Below are positions 53,682 through 64,000 of a stretch of 64,000 nucleotides of DNA, one piece after another. The translations under genes and the position numbers were made by a program. Origin of the DNA: Heligmosomoides polygyrus polygyrus (Eukaryota; Nematoda; Chromadorea; Rhabditida; Heligmosomidae). The stretch is from positions 44,813,139 through 44,877,138 of the forward strand of contig OX377204.1 in the NCBI GenBank assembly GCA_947396885.1. The letters run 5' to 3'. The notes under the pieces are model-generated. The model was not told the origin of the DNA. It ran no database searches and worked only from the letters and a program-made list of their open reading frames with translations. The stretch's first letter is position 1. Each line of letters begins with the position of its first letter.

Positions 53682-55640
53682 TTCAATATTATCCAAAACG
53701 TTGAAACGACAACTGAGACTGCGGCAATAAAAGCGATCGTTGACGTCATCCAGTGTTCCATCACTACTTCACGATAATATCCTACATCAGGATAATTGAA
53801 CATGTCGATGTAGTTTGAGGCTCGTGCTGAGTGCTGTTGAAGTGGCTTTCTCCACAGAGGGGTAATGCGAGCGCACCACAGCGTGATATTTTGCGGCTTT
53901 CCACATTTTACCAAGCAAGTTTCCTTGTATTTTGGTACTGTCGCATAGATTGTTACCGTTATTTGTGCTGCGGATTGGTTACGTATGACGGCAAACATTC
54001 TTTCTTCACAGTGTATTTCCTCCATGATGGATCGCATAGCGTAACAGCTATAGGAGACGTCTGCTCCAGATAGGCAGTTGTAGCAGCCTTTTACCGGTGA
54101 AGCCTTTATGTCACAGGCCTCATTATCTACAGTTAAAGCTGTGTGGAATCCTCCAATTGTAGTGATGGTAATTTCTATCACTGCATCGTGAATGACTCCA
54201 TAGACTCTTCCATCTGATCTCTGGGTATCTCCAAGGTGCAGGACTGAGGATGATAAAGAAAGGCGATCTTCTACAGAATTCATTTTTGTGAACAGATGAA
54301 CATCCTGACATTCGCAGTTGGCATCGATTTCGGTCGGTGAGCAGACGCAGTTATCCTGTACGCTGCAGTTCGTTAGTTCGTTATATTTGCAGCACTTGAC
54401 TATGTAGGACATCGTAATGCGAAGAAGTCATCTTTTCCAACCATTGCCACTTCAGAATGGTGGTCATTGAATGCTTCTGCAAATGTTGAGCTCGGCAGTG
54501 TAATAGCTGGCATAGCAACGAACTCCAGGGTTACGTTAGTAGTACTTAATTCTTGGGTGCTTTTGTAACTGTCGTTATGATCTGCGAAGTTTTGTTTCCT
54601 TTGGCGTCAGTATAGGTGTATTTGATTAGAGCTAAATCCATCCATGTTGGACAGTGGAAAACTCTGAAGGTCTTCTTATTCTTTGGCTTAGCAAAGGTGC
54701 GGGAAAATAGGCAACCTGGCATGGGTAGCAGGCAACCGATTCCTCCACATGACGTCGTGTATCGAGAAACTTTAGGAAAGTTGTAGTGTCTTTTAGTTTG
54801 GGAATTTCCAAATTTGAGAGTTTCAAGAACCTGCTAAATCGCACCGCTTTGCTAAATCTGTGTTGATCTCTACGTCCTTTTTATAGAACAATACAACAGG
54901 ATTGCAAGTAACCACTGCTTGTTGGAGCTGCGCTTCCATTGTTCCTACAGTAAAATTTCCGCTTCGAATACGGATGCAGGCTTGTGCTCTCCTCTCACTC
55001 AGAGTTATCGTGCTTTCTAGAACTTCTCGGCATTCGGTTAGGCGATTTGAACGCGTGCAAACAGTGTTGATTACCGTGATTGTGTGTGTATATTGGCATG
55101 CGCTCGACGTTGCAATAATGCATACAAGTACAGCGTTGAAAGCTACCATCTTTGAGCTAAGAAGTTGTGGTAGTAAATTTGTGAACGCGATATTGCTTCC
55201 TCCTGGATGTTCCGTTGTTTGCTGTTTTCCTCCTTTTTGCCGTAGTTGGCAGAATAATTTTGGTACTCCACATTGTGCAGCCAAATAGCAGGCCATGACG
55301 AGAAGAGCAAGAATAAGTGAGAGGGTCACTGCTAGTACTGCAATTGCTAGCTGAGGACTGCAACGAGTGTTAGCGAGCAACTCTATACAGCACGAGCAGT
55401 CAATGCTTGCACAAATTTCTCGAGCTGGACAAATTATGGGCTCGAAATGTTGCCTTGTATCCGCGATTGTGCGCAAAACTACTGTATGACGACTTATGCG
55501 GTATTGGAATGGCAAAGCGATTTCTTTCGCGTGGTCCTTAGGTGCGACAACGATGCATTCCTTGTAGTTAACACAAATGTCGACATTGATAGGGTGATAT
55601 TCGTTGATTGTTATTCCTTTGCTTGAGCAGGATACTCCAG
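53682..55640 (-). pseudogene. Env-like glycoprotein gene (phlebovirus Gc-like type), broken
   Basis: Two cysteine-rich frames are visible: 55515-54823 and 54412-53682. The first has a strongly hydrophobic span (around LAIAVLAVTLSLILALLVMA) and then a second signal-like stretch. The second has the GCYNC motif, many paired cysteines and a C-terminal membrane span (around IAFIAAVSVVVSTFWIIL). This layout, and its position after integrase in a Pao element, match the phlebovirus-type envelope proteins known from nematode retroelements. The frames are separated by breaks between 54823 and 54412, and the C-terminus runs into the CR1 tail. Not functional. Assignment rests on cysteine pattern and context. 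Confidence 0.62.
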
Positions 55641-55722
55641 CAGCAGAAACTGCGCTAGATCATAGTAATGCTTTGGCGCACAGCGCCATGAAGAGATGAT
55701 TCGACGAGCTCGTTCTTGGTCT

Positions 55723-57172
55723 TTAACTCCTCGCGTTCGAGATGTTCCCTTTCCCGTATGATTGCCGTATGACACAGTGTTTTTTCACAGCTCGTGGTGG
55801 TTGTCGCCTAACTATGTTTTCAACAGGTTCTACCATTCTTGTAGGTTCTCCAGAGACAATATCGATATCGTCGCGATTATGTGAATCAACGAGTGGTTGA
55901 TCCGGCTCTGCAATGGTGGATTGAATTTCCAGCGGAATCAGACGATTTATCGGTCTATGAATGATAATTCCTGATGCGGTTTGCAGCATTGCACTTCGAA
56001 TTTCTTCGCCTCTGCTGGTGAAAGGTCCAATATGACAGCCAATGGCTATTGTCCTCTTGGCTGTTGAAATTCCTCGTCGAGAAGCAACGTTTCCCGTCCG
56101 CGTAATCTGAACGGCTGACTTAGGGTTTTTCCCACTAATTTGTGCCTATCTCTCAGCTCCAGCAGATATTCATTCCCCCAGATAGTTCAGAACTTCATCA
56201 CTTGGCTTTTCCGGCTCTGATATATATACCCTGTTTCGCTGATTTTTGAGAAAATGGGATAGGGAGCGGCTAGAATTCGGGGTCCTCACTGTTGTCGTCA
56301 ACAGTCAGTTGAGTTGTCCTGTGGCGAACGTCCTTGTAGATGAAGTCTATTGGGCGAAGCGCGTCACAGGGTGAATTTTGGTCACCTATCACAGTTATCG
56401 GTCTCAAGTTGACAATGCATTCTATCTCACATAGTGTTGTGTGAAGAAGCTCATCGGTGAGTTTGCGTAGACCGATTGCCTTCTGCAGTGCTCTTTTGAA
56501 TGTGCCAACCATTCATTCCCAAACACCACCCATCCATGGCGATGAAGGTGGGATGAAGCTCCAGATAATGCGATGCTCAGAGAGGAACAACGATAAGTGA
56601 GGATCTTCTTCAGTTACTCGAATGCTGCGTAAGAGGCTTTTTGTGAGGTGGAAGTTCGATTCGTTATATATTAGTATTTCAGTATTTTCTGCTCTTCTCC
56701 TCTTCTTTCAATGAAAAGCTTCAATGTAAAGACAAAGCTTTTAGCCGACAAATCCATCGCTGCTTTCAAATATGTGAACCTTGTCACTAGACAGGTAAAT
56801 AAAGCGACATATCGCTTGTATCGCTTGCAGTCTTCTTCTGAAGCAGATTTACGGTAATCGGTTCCATAAAATCTACTCCTGTATTTGCAAATGGGGCGAT
56901 TCGTTAACCCCTTCGGACGGTAGTGGTACCATATTGGGGTACTTGTACGGTACTCCGTTAAATCTTCTGTACACGGTACAATGCTTGAGTATACGCTTGC
57001 AAATTGTCTGATGGTATTCAAAACCTTCGTCTGACATTGTAAAGCAGTTGATGTATTCCCCAGTGCGCAAAGATTTGCGATTAATAGCTCTAGCTTGCTG
57101 TTCTTAGGTATATGAATTGGATTAAATGTAGAGAAGTCGAGATCGGCATTCTGTAGCCTTCCAAACCTTCTG
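55723..57172 (-). pseudogene. Pao integrase, broken
   Basis: The minus strand shows the zinc-binding region with HCTVYRRFNGVPYKYPNM (about 56990-56940), part of the catalytic core (VTRFTYLKAAMDLSAKSFVF, about 56790-56730), the MVGTFKRALQKAIGLRKLTD and CEIECIVNLRPIT segment (56512-56390) and the C-terminal HRPINRLIPLEI (about 55950). The HCTVC cysteine reads as tyrosine here. Several frame changes intervene. Its 5' part is cut at 57173 by the gypsy insertion and resumes beyond 60627. Confidence 0.82.
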
Positions 57173-57177
57173 TGTAA
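57173..57177 (+). repeat. 5-bp target duplication TGTAA of the gypsy element, left
   Basis: TGTAA precedes the left LTR and is found again at 60628-60632 after the right LTR. Five bases is usual for Ty3/gypsy integration. Confidence 0.85.
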
Positions 57178-57486
57178 TGTAAGTGAAGTGTGCTTGAGCG
57201 TTCTATGACTCAGAGCGTTCCGATCAGCTGTTGTTATTTCAGACGGCGGAGGCGCGGCGGGGCGGCGCGAAGAGAGAGGCGACGACGACGACGACGGACG
57301 GCGGCGACGACGGAGTCCTACGCTGGCCACGGAAGGACCCCACGACGACCGCATTCGACTACGACCCAGGACGACCGACCCTCCAGCCACGGACCACCCC
57401 CGACCTCCATCGACTTACCGACCTGAGTCCGCTGTCACATTCGCTGCTAATAAATATTCGCGACTATATTGGGTCCACTCACTTAC
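57178..57486 (+). repeat. Left LTR, 309 bp
   Basis: Begins TGTAAGTGAAGTGTGC and ends CCACTCACTTAC. Contains a GC-rich middle (GGCGGGGCGGCGCG, GACGACGACGACGACGG) and AATAAA at about 57452, a likely polyadenylation signal. Same length and, as far as I can see, identical to 60319-60627. Confidence 0.93.
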
Positions 57487-58762
57487 TGGTAGCAGCGAGT
57501 GGCGTGGACCAATTCCCTGGAGGATCTCTCGAACTGGGTGAGTTGCTTTAGTCGGTTTTCGTCTTCGCATTTTCTCTTGTACCAGTAGTTGCGCCGGTCG
57601 CTTAGTGTAGGTTTTCTTTTCTTTTTCCACGAATGCTGACAACCCCGGGGTGGCTTGTTAAGCCAGCAGAGCAGCATCGGCTCGAGCAGTTGTGACAAAT
57701 AGGATGGAATGGGTCTCCCACGAGGTAGAATTCTGACTTACGCGCGGTAAGACTTAACGTTAAGGTGTTGCATGCATGTTGCAAACGGCATATGCAGACG
57801 AGTAGGAAGAAGCCGAAGCACTGGCAGTAGTTTAGAACAGGATCCTAGTACAGCGGGTTCAGATTTTCAGTGACAGTTGGGTGTTCACCAGTTGCAGACG
57901 ACGTACAGGTTTGGGTTATGCTCCACACGGGAGTTGGTTGACTAGCGCTAGTCAGTGTAGAGCGATCAGGCTTATAAGGTAGTTGTCAGATCGCTGTATC
58001 CACGTGGTTTCCTTCACGAGTTGATTCTTCTTTTACTCCTATTTCTTTCCAGTGGTTTTTCTCTTTTCTTTTCTGTTGTCCGGTGGCTTGATAAGCCAGC
58101 AAACAAGCAGTCTGCTTAAAAACAGATGGCCATGACTTGAAGGGTACGTGAGCGGATACGTGAGTAAAAGCCGAAGTACAGGCATCACTCCAATTATTGT
58201 CTGTCTGTTTTCGCATTCGTAATGATGACGGTTCGCCAGCTTGGCGTGATATCGTTCACCATGGTCTTCCTACGAGTCAGCCTTCTTTTATTTTTCGCCT
58301 TGTTTCTTTCTAGTCTTGTCCTCTTTTCCACTTTTTGCTTCTAGTATTACTCTGACTGGATCCTCTGATACAGTGAGGCGTTGGGATATGGGTATTGCCG
58401 TAGGGCAAGCACATATGGAATTTACAAGTTTACGGATTCTTGACCTTCTCTAGCGCGGCGGCTTTAGATGCAAGCCGCGATAACGCCTCGCGCGGCGATG
58501 TTTTTGTTCCGCCGCGCGGCTCCTGCGTTATCGACACCAACGATCTTGGGAACGGTCCCCGAGCACTGTCAACACTAGCTCGGCTTGGCATGTCACGGGA
58601 ATTGCGGGGGTCGGCACAAACGTTTACATTCTTGGGAAGGAGGGGGGAGTCTCCACCCTTCGGCAGATCCCTACTTAAGAGCCGGGGATCTCCCATTGTC
58701 ATCTTCTGTCTACGTGACGGCTTCCACTTTCAACTCAGCGTTCATATTCTGCCTGACTAGTC
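57487..58762 (+). other. Leader of the gypsy element
   Basis: Non-coding. Contains two related blocks about 440 bp apart (GTGGCTTGTTAAGCCAGCA near 57650 and GTGGCTTGATAAGCCAGCA near 58082, each preceded by a TTTTCTTTTC tract), so the leader includes an old partial duplication. Each block has an AAGCC/GGCTT inverted repeat. Confidence 0.6.
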
Positions 58763-59545
58763 ATGGGACCCCCCACTACCAGGTCCCAAACTAAGAAAGG
58801 TGAGAAGTGGGTCGAAGCAACCCAGCAAACCAACCTTTTGGAGGATGAGGGTCTATCAGAGACCTCTGAATCGAAGTTCGGCGCTTCCGACTTGGCGGTG
58901 ATCCCGCTCCCGCAGGTATTGCACGAGCTAGACGACACCGCTGTGGTGTTAGGACGTGACGCTAAGCGCCTTCGTGACTCCACGGTCGACGCTATTTCGG
59001 ATGTACGCGTAGAGGCTCAATCCACGTCGGTTCGTCTGGCACAGGAGGTACGCGAAGGCAATTCCTCCTTGCTGGAAGGGCTGAATGCGTCGTTCAAGGC
59101 AGTCGACGATCGGATGCGGATGGTCCCAACAGTAGCAACCTTGGCGCCGGACGGGTCAGCTCCCAGGATCCCATTTTTCTCCGGGACAACAGACGGATTG
59201 CAATTGTCGGCTTGGCTTCGCCGCTTCGACGATATCGCGCGGACGAGGGTGGTTCCGCTCAATTCGGAGCAAAAGGCTAACTTACTCATCGCCTACTTGG
59301 AAGGGGTGGCTCGAGAGAAAATCGAAGAACTGTCGGAAGAGGACCGCAGGTCGTTCGACGCTGTGGTCAATCACCTGCGATCCTTTTTCGAGGGTCCGCA
59401 CCATCGCTATATGGCTCGACAGATGCTCTCTTCTTGTAGGCAGGAGACCACTGAGCCTTCAGTGATTTTTGCGAACCGCTTATGGGCCTCGTTAGAGCGG
59501 CCACGGCAGGGCAAGATCCCGCAGTCCAGAAGGAGCGGGTACTAG
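58763..59545 (+). pseudogene. Gypsy Gag, C-terminal frameshift
   Basis: Starts MGPPTTRSQTKKGEKWVEAT. Residues from about 130 on form the retrotransposon Gag capsid-type region: PRIPFFSGTTDGLQLSAWLR, FDDIAR, ANLLIAYLEGVAREKIEEL and FEGPHHRYMARQML. Near 59485 the natural reading shifts frame (KERVLEEFVARLRPDIRYFV is read from the alternative frame at about 59530-59590), and the listed frame ends early at a TAG. The zinc knuckle expected downstream is absent because of the internal deletion. Confidence 0.85.
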
Positions 59546-59615
59546 AAGAATTCGTGGCTCGTCTCCGGCCCGATATTCGATACTTTGTCAAATTGGACAA
59601 CCCCGCATCATTCGA

Positions 59616-60184
59616 ACGAGATCCACACCGACGGATATGGCCCAGCGAACCGTAACGTTACGGCCATCCAGGACTTCCCGACACCGACGTCAACGAAACA
59701 GGTAAAAGGTTTTGTTGGAATGGCCAATTTCTTTCGGCGGTTTATCCCTAACTTTGCGCTCATAGCCGCACCCCTCTACGAACTCCTGAAAGACAAGGCC
59801 AAGTTTATGTGGGGACCTAGGCAAGATGAGGCGTTTGCTGAACTTAAGCGGTTACTGTCCTCGCACCCTTGTCTGGCATTTCCCCAAGATAAAGATTTCA
59901 TCCTCCATACCGACGGTAGCAATCAAGGAGTGGGCGCGGCTCTATTTCAAGAGGTACCAGCAGGCGGTAAGAAGTTAGCCGTCATAGGCTATTTCAGCAA
60001 AACATTATCGGCAACTCAGCAGAAATGGGGCACCGTCCACACAGAGCTTTTCGCCATGGTGAGCGCGTTACGTTTCTTTCGACCTATTATATATGGCAAC
60101 AGAACCCACATTTATTCCGATCACCAGCCGATCGCAGTCAGCATCCTCGACAGAACGGCTTCAGATAAGCTAAATCATATCTGA
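59616..60184 (+). pseudogene. Gypsy RT C-terminus plus RNase H
   Basis: Reads FPTPTSTKQVKGFVGMANFF (RT thumb), LIAAPLYELLKDKAKFMWGP, then RNase H with FILHTDGSNQGVGAAL (first Asp), TELFAMVSALRFF (Glu) and IYSDHQPIAVSIL (Asp). It is joined directly to Gag sequence near 59616, so protease and RT palm/fingers are deleted, and it stops just after RNase H at 60182-60184, so integrase is gone too. The frame itself is undamaged. An open start at 59585 is only a read-through of the fused Gag remnant. Confidence 0.88.
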
Positions 60185-60306
60185 AGTAAGAGCGAGCTAT
60201 ATTCGTTTATTCTGCTAATTTTTCCTAAAGTTTCATTCGCATTAATTACTACACCTTTTTGAAAAGGGGGTAAGGTGATAAGAATCTGGGTCAGATTCTT
60301 TTAGTG

Positions 60307-60318
60307 AAAAAGGGGAGG
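60307..60318 (+). promoter_or_regulatory. Polypurine tract of the gypsy element
   Basis: AAAAAGGGGAGG directly abuts the TG start of the right LTR, the expected plus-strand primer site. Confidence 0.88.
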
Positions 60319-60627
60319 TGTAAGTGAAGTGTGCTTGAGCGTTCTATGACTCAGAGCGTTCCGATCAGCTGTTGTTATTTCAGACGGCGGAGGCGCGGCG
60401 GGGCGGCGCGAAGAGAGAGGCGACGACGACGACGACGGACGGCGGCGACGACGGAGTCCTACGCTGGCCACGGAAGGACCCCACGACGACCGCATTCGAC
60501 TACGACCCAGGACGACCGACCCTCCAGCCACGGACCACCCCCGACCTCCATCGACTTACCGACCTGAGTCCGCTGTCACATTCGCTGCTAATAAATATTC
60601 GCGACTATATTGGGTCCACTCACTTAC
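60319..60627 (+). repeat. Right LTR, 309 bp
   Basis: Same as the left LTR; no mismatch seen on visual comparison. Followed by TGTAA (60628-60632). Confidence 0.93.
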
Positions 60628-60632
60628 TGTAA

Positions 60633-61719
60633 TCCGTTTATGTCAGTTTAGCTGCTCGTTTCGCATTAGTAGCTGAGACTTGAAAATGGCTTGCTGTTCG
60701 CGTATGTACGAGGATTTCGGCATCCATAACCTCTCTGGTTGAGGGTGTAATAGTTTGCAGCTATTCTCCATTCAAAAGAAGGTATTTGTCCTTGCTCGTT
60801 TTTCGAATGAAACGTGTCACAATCCGGAGGAGCTTCAAATACTTGCTCATATTGTCAGTAGGCCAGATTGGGTTAGCTCCAACATCAGCAGTATTTGAAG
60901 CGTAGGATTCAATTTCCTAGACTTCTGAATCAATATTCTGCTCGCATAAAATACTTGCGTTCTTGACCGGCCAATTTTCGCATGGGATATTTGGCCAAAT
61001 CAGGCCGCTCCACCATCGATGGTTGATGAAGTCGTTTTTTCCGACCCTTGTTTCACAATCGGCCACGTTTTCCTGCGTGGGCACATGGAAAAATGTGACA
61101 TCGATGAATTCTCGAAGTCTCTTTGTGATAAGGGAGATCTTATGTACAAGCGTAGAAACAATGGGTGGTAGACACCCGTTTCCTTATATCCAGCACAGAG
61201 CAATGTGGAGTCGCTGAATATGCTGATTTCCTCGAACTTCACGTTTATCTTCTGAACAGTTGACTCAACAAGACATGATCCTATAAAAAGAGATAGCAGC
61301 TCGAGACGAAGTATCGTTTGCTCCTTGTTTATGGGTGCTATCTAGGATTTTGCAGTGAACAAGCGCGATTCCTTAACACCATGGCATGATGTGGTTGTTA
61401 CGTATATGCTACATGCATACGCTTGTTTGGAGCTGTCGACAAACAATGATAGTGTATGAGATCTGGAACTGTTGTTTTCCACTACATTACTCGGCAGCGC
61501 AACCTGAAAGCCGATTATTTTCGACTTTGTGGCTTTCCATAACAATTCGTCTTCTTCAGAGAGAACAAAATCCCATCCATACCTCTTTTAGTGAAGAACG
61601 TGAAGAAAGATTTTTGCAGGCGTCATAAGCGGCGTCACTAGTCCAAGAGGATGGAGACAACAGCCACTTATTTCACTTAGTATCGTCCTTTCGGAGATTT
61701 TGTTCTCTGGTTTTTCGCC
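60633..61719 (-). pseudogene. Pao RNase H region
   Basis: Minus-strand pieces include SLFVDSSKQAYACSIYV (about 61460-61410) and ISIFSDSTLLCAGYKETG (about 61230-61180), matching the first and third acidic motifs of a Pao-type RNase H. Frames are broken between them. Confidence 0.75.
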
Positions 61720-62743
61720 TTATTTCAGAGATATAGTGCCCTTCATAGAATTCCACAGAATTCCAATCACTTTGGTCTCCGTCGAGCTGGCTCTATCCGG
61801 TTCCGGTATCTCTATGTTTACTAGAGTCGAATTCGAGAGGTAGTCTCTGAGATTCATTCCTATAGAGGAGAATAGTCTTTTGGACTCGGTGTACTTGTGC
61901 AAAACATCACCGGGACTTTTTCCTTTCAAGAACACGTTATCTACGTAAAGTGAGTTAGATATTTCTCGGGAAATTTCGGATTGTGACAGTTCTATATATT
62001 TCAGTATGAACTGGTTTAAGGTTGCAGAACTGGCGTTGATACCAAAAGGTAACCTACAGAACCAAAAGTGCTTTAGGCTGCTTCCTGTTGCTGGTTTTGA
62101 GGCGTTGTTCACCCATGGAAACCTTGGCATCACGGTGGCTGTCCGGCAATCTGATTTGCATAAAGGCTTTCTGTGTATCAGCTACCATTGTGTAGACATG
62201 TGTTCGGAACTGCAGCAATACATCATGTATGAGAGGCATTAGTGAGCATCCTTCATAAATCACATCATTGTGACTGAGTTCGTCTTTTGCGTGCGATGAA
62301 GCATCGAAAACTAGTAGAGTAGAACTTGGTGGTGTCCACGCATGCCTATGAGGTAAGTAGAATATCGCTACTCTGTTCGAATTGTCCTTCGCTTCTTGTA
62401 TTATTCCTTCACGTAGATAGCTGTGGAATGTCTGATTGTACATACTGTACTTCTCTTTATCTCCATGCAGATTGCGCAGAAGGCTCTGAAGTCTGCGAAA
62501 AGCTACGTTAAAGTTGTCCTTTAGACCAGTAGTTTCATCGGTGAATGGAAATCCGGCGACAATGTTTCCATTTTCGATAGAAATCGATTTTCTGTATTCA
62601 TCCATGAAGCTGATAACATCTGCTTCGTCCGTTTCATTGTTGGTTTGATACCGAGTGATTCCAATTCGTAGAGGTGCTTTACTTCCTCCTTGTAGTCGTC
62701 TCTGTATGACGTGAACGGTGTTGCGACGATAAGTGAGCAGCAC
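61720..62743 (-). pseudogene. Pao reverse transcriptase, broken
   Basis: The frame 62743-62054 holds the RT N-terminus (LREGIIQEAKDNSNRVAIFY, LVFDASSHAKDELSHNDVIY, ADTQKAFMQIRL). After a frame change near 62100 the frame 62133-61720 continues with FCRLPFGINASSATLNQFIL and NSLYVDNVFLKG, the YVDN form of the catalytic motif used by many Pao elements. One or two indels separate them. Confidence 0.85.
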
Positions 62744-62928
62744 TGAGGATTTTTGCCGTTCGTTCCTGAGGCATAGGTTTCACTAGTACCGGAAACGGTG
62801 TGGCCGAAATTGGTAGAAGTGAGTATCAATCTAGACGGCAGCTTAATAATTGGTACGTCGTGTTCGATCACTTGATTCAGAAGACCTTGTCCAATAAGTA
62901 GGTCAAGAGATACCTCTGAAGATGACAA
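62521..62928 (-). pseudogene. Pao protease region
   Basis: Reads DLLIGQGLLNQVIEH and LPSRLILTSTNFGHTVSGTS, matching the Pao-type aspartic protease/DUF1758 region that lies between Gag and RT. A catalytic DxG motif would be expected upstream (63200 region) but cannot be read cleanly. Confidence 0.7.
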
Positions 62929-63330
62929 GTTGGCTTGAGCAACTGTTATTCGCCTCGCTTTAATGAACTCCCGATCTGCTTCCGATAGTTATACGTTCTC
63001 GTTGAAGACGTTAGCTTATCCTATGTGAAGAGGGAGAGGTGTTGCAGTTTCTTAGCACCATGTCGACTTTTCAGTGTCACACAAACTTCGTTGGAGTTGA
63101 AGGTTTCGTGTAGCTCTCTCATTCCTATTGTAGTGAAGGAAGTTGAACTCATGACTAACAGCTTCAACGCCGCTCCAATTTGTGATTTGATGAAGCTTCT
63201 CCTCTAAGCTCCTGAATCGAGAAGGATTGTAATAGGCTGGTAATCTATTGAGCTTAGCTGAAGATCAGTGCTGAAGCCGTTAGTGGCACACACTGTCCTT
63301 GGAGCGGTCGACCAGACGTCGTCGTGTCAC

Positions 63331-64000
63331 CTAACAGAGTAGAATTCTGGAGTGTTTGCACATGATTGTTGTCGCGTGGTGGTCGTCAAGGTGGTGGTCG
63401 ACCACTTCCTTTTTGTGGTGTATATCTGCTGGCATTCCGTGGTTGCGAAGTGCGTGTCGACTGGTTACCCGAATGGTGCAGTGCGTTTTGTCTCCTTGAA
63501 TGATTGGCATGTTCAGTTTCTTTGCAAGACTGAATGCAGAGTGAGGGTGGTGATCCTCACCACTCTTCGGACATTTTCTGACTTTGTTACAGTATTTTGA
63601 ACAGTGCGAATCGTCAAAACATCTCCAGTACGCACGCTGTCGCTTTGCCTCCATCCGTCGAGTCTGAGGTGAGTGAAGCTTGTGCAGTGTTGCGCGCGAT
63701 GGAAATCTCCACATAAACATATATTCGAAATTTCTTGAGTGATGGAAGCTTAAGTTTGTGCTTGCCCATCGTTTGGCCTTCTGAAATTGCTTGCCCTTTG
63801 GTTCTCAGCTGGTCCTCTGAAGTTGCTTGTTCTTTGGGTTTCGCCTACAACAAAGTCTTCGTTGTGAGTTCCGTAGTTTCCTAGAGAGTGATGATCTCGT
63901 CTATGGCTTCAGTGATGTCCTTTGCTTCGAAGGATATAGCGGCAACACTTTTTTCCTTATAACAGTGTTACAGACGTGTTCTGTAAATTTTGAAAGGATC
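63331..64000 (-). pseudogene. Pao Gag C-terminal region
   Basis: A minus-strand frame at 63720-63331 has a cysteine/histidine cluster (WRCFDDSHCSKYC, VRKCPKSGEDHH) resembling the Pao Gag zinc knuckles. Further upstream to the window edge, short Gag-like segments (RNPKNKQ, FRRPNDGQAQT) occur in changing frames. Confidence 0.6.

Larger units (their letters stand above)
57178..60627 (+). mobile_element. Ty3/gypsy LTR retrotransposon, 3,450 bp, internally deleted
   Basis: 309-bp direct LTRs (57178-57486 and 60319-60627), a primer-binding-site candidate starting TGGTAGCAGCG at 57487, a 1.3-kb leader, gag, an RT/RNase H remnant and a polypurine tract just before the right LTR. A typical gypsy element has about 5 kb of gag-pol. 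Protease, most of RT and the whole integrase are missing. The LTRs look identical base for base, so insertion was recent even though the element cannot encode its own integrase. That implies mobilisation in trans, if the deletion predates insertion. Confidence 0.93.
53682..64000 (-). mobile_element. BEL/Pao LTR retrotransposon with env-like gene, interrupted by gypsy
   Basis: Minus-strand order from the right window edge: gag zinc knuckle (about 63720-63550), aspartic protease (62928-62700), RT (62740-61720), RNase H (61545-60640), [gypsy insertion 57178-60627], integrase (57172-55990), env-like gene (55640-53682). This is the gene order of Pao elements with env, such as Tas of Ascaris and C. 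elegans Cer7-type elements. Neither LTR is seen: the right one lies beyond the window and the left one is cut by the CR1-like tail. Multiple frame breaks show it is inactive. Confidence 0.85.

Noticed and set aside
57190..57551. Arginine- and proline-rich open frames on both strands of the LTRs
   Set aside because: They arise from GC-rich GAC/CGG repeats in the LTR and appear identically in both LTRs.
63352..63600. Plus-strand valine-rich frame
   Set aside because: Antisense shadow of the Pao Gag zinc-knuckle frame.

Overview
This is eukaryotic, repeat-saturated DNA, most likely from a strongylid (hookworm-like) nematode. The evidence is the set of transposon families: RTE-type non-LTR retrotransposons, a CR1-like retrotransposon, a BEL/Pao element with an env-like gene as in nematode Tas/Cer7, a cecropia/bandit-like mariner, and many MITEs. 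A short-exon C-type lectin gene with TTTCAG-type splice acceptors fits the same assignment. There are no bacterial operons, rRNA, CRISPR arrays or intact tRNA genes. The species is inferred, not proven.

Layout. 1-1384: RTE reverse transcriptase, open from the window edge. 2948-8588: a decayed RTE copy (family A) split by a 4,294-bp palindromic TA-duplicating transposon (3445-7738) with 1,480-bp inverted arms. 9047-11338: a palindromic repeat, an RTE-A scrap and a fold-back element. 12720-16330: a dispersed repeat split by a near full-length RTE (family B) with an 18-bp target duplication. 16370-21130: copies of a tRNA-like (SINE-like) repeat, a 5'-truncated RTE-B copy and a curious 107-bp duplication. 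21857-24900: an RTE-B copy, MITEs and the second copy of the dispersed repeat. 25262-25764: two possible exons of an unknown gene. 29571-36443: one RTE-B copy that has absorbed at least four insertions, two of which carry further insertions. 36657-40339: a minus-strand C-type lectin gene whose first intron is full of transposon debris. 41642-48537: RTE-A, RTE-B and Pao fossils and a full-length RTE-B with a 16-bp target duplication. 48941-53681: a CR1-like element. 53682-64000: a minus-strand BEL/Pao element (gag, protease, RT, RNase H, integrase, env-like) interrupted by an internally deleted Ty3/gypsy element (57178-60627) with apparently identical 309-bp LTRs.

Together the window is a stratigraphic record of nested transposition. 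Few reading frames are intact. The best are the RTE RT at the left edge, the CR1 RT, the gypsy gag and RNase H pieces, and the lectin exons. Recent activity is best supported for the gypsy element (LTR identity) and the palindromic TA element (near-identical arms).
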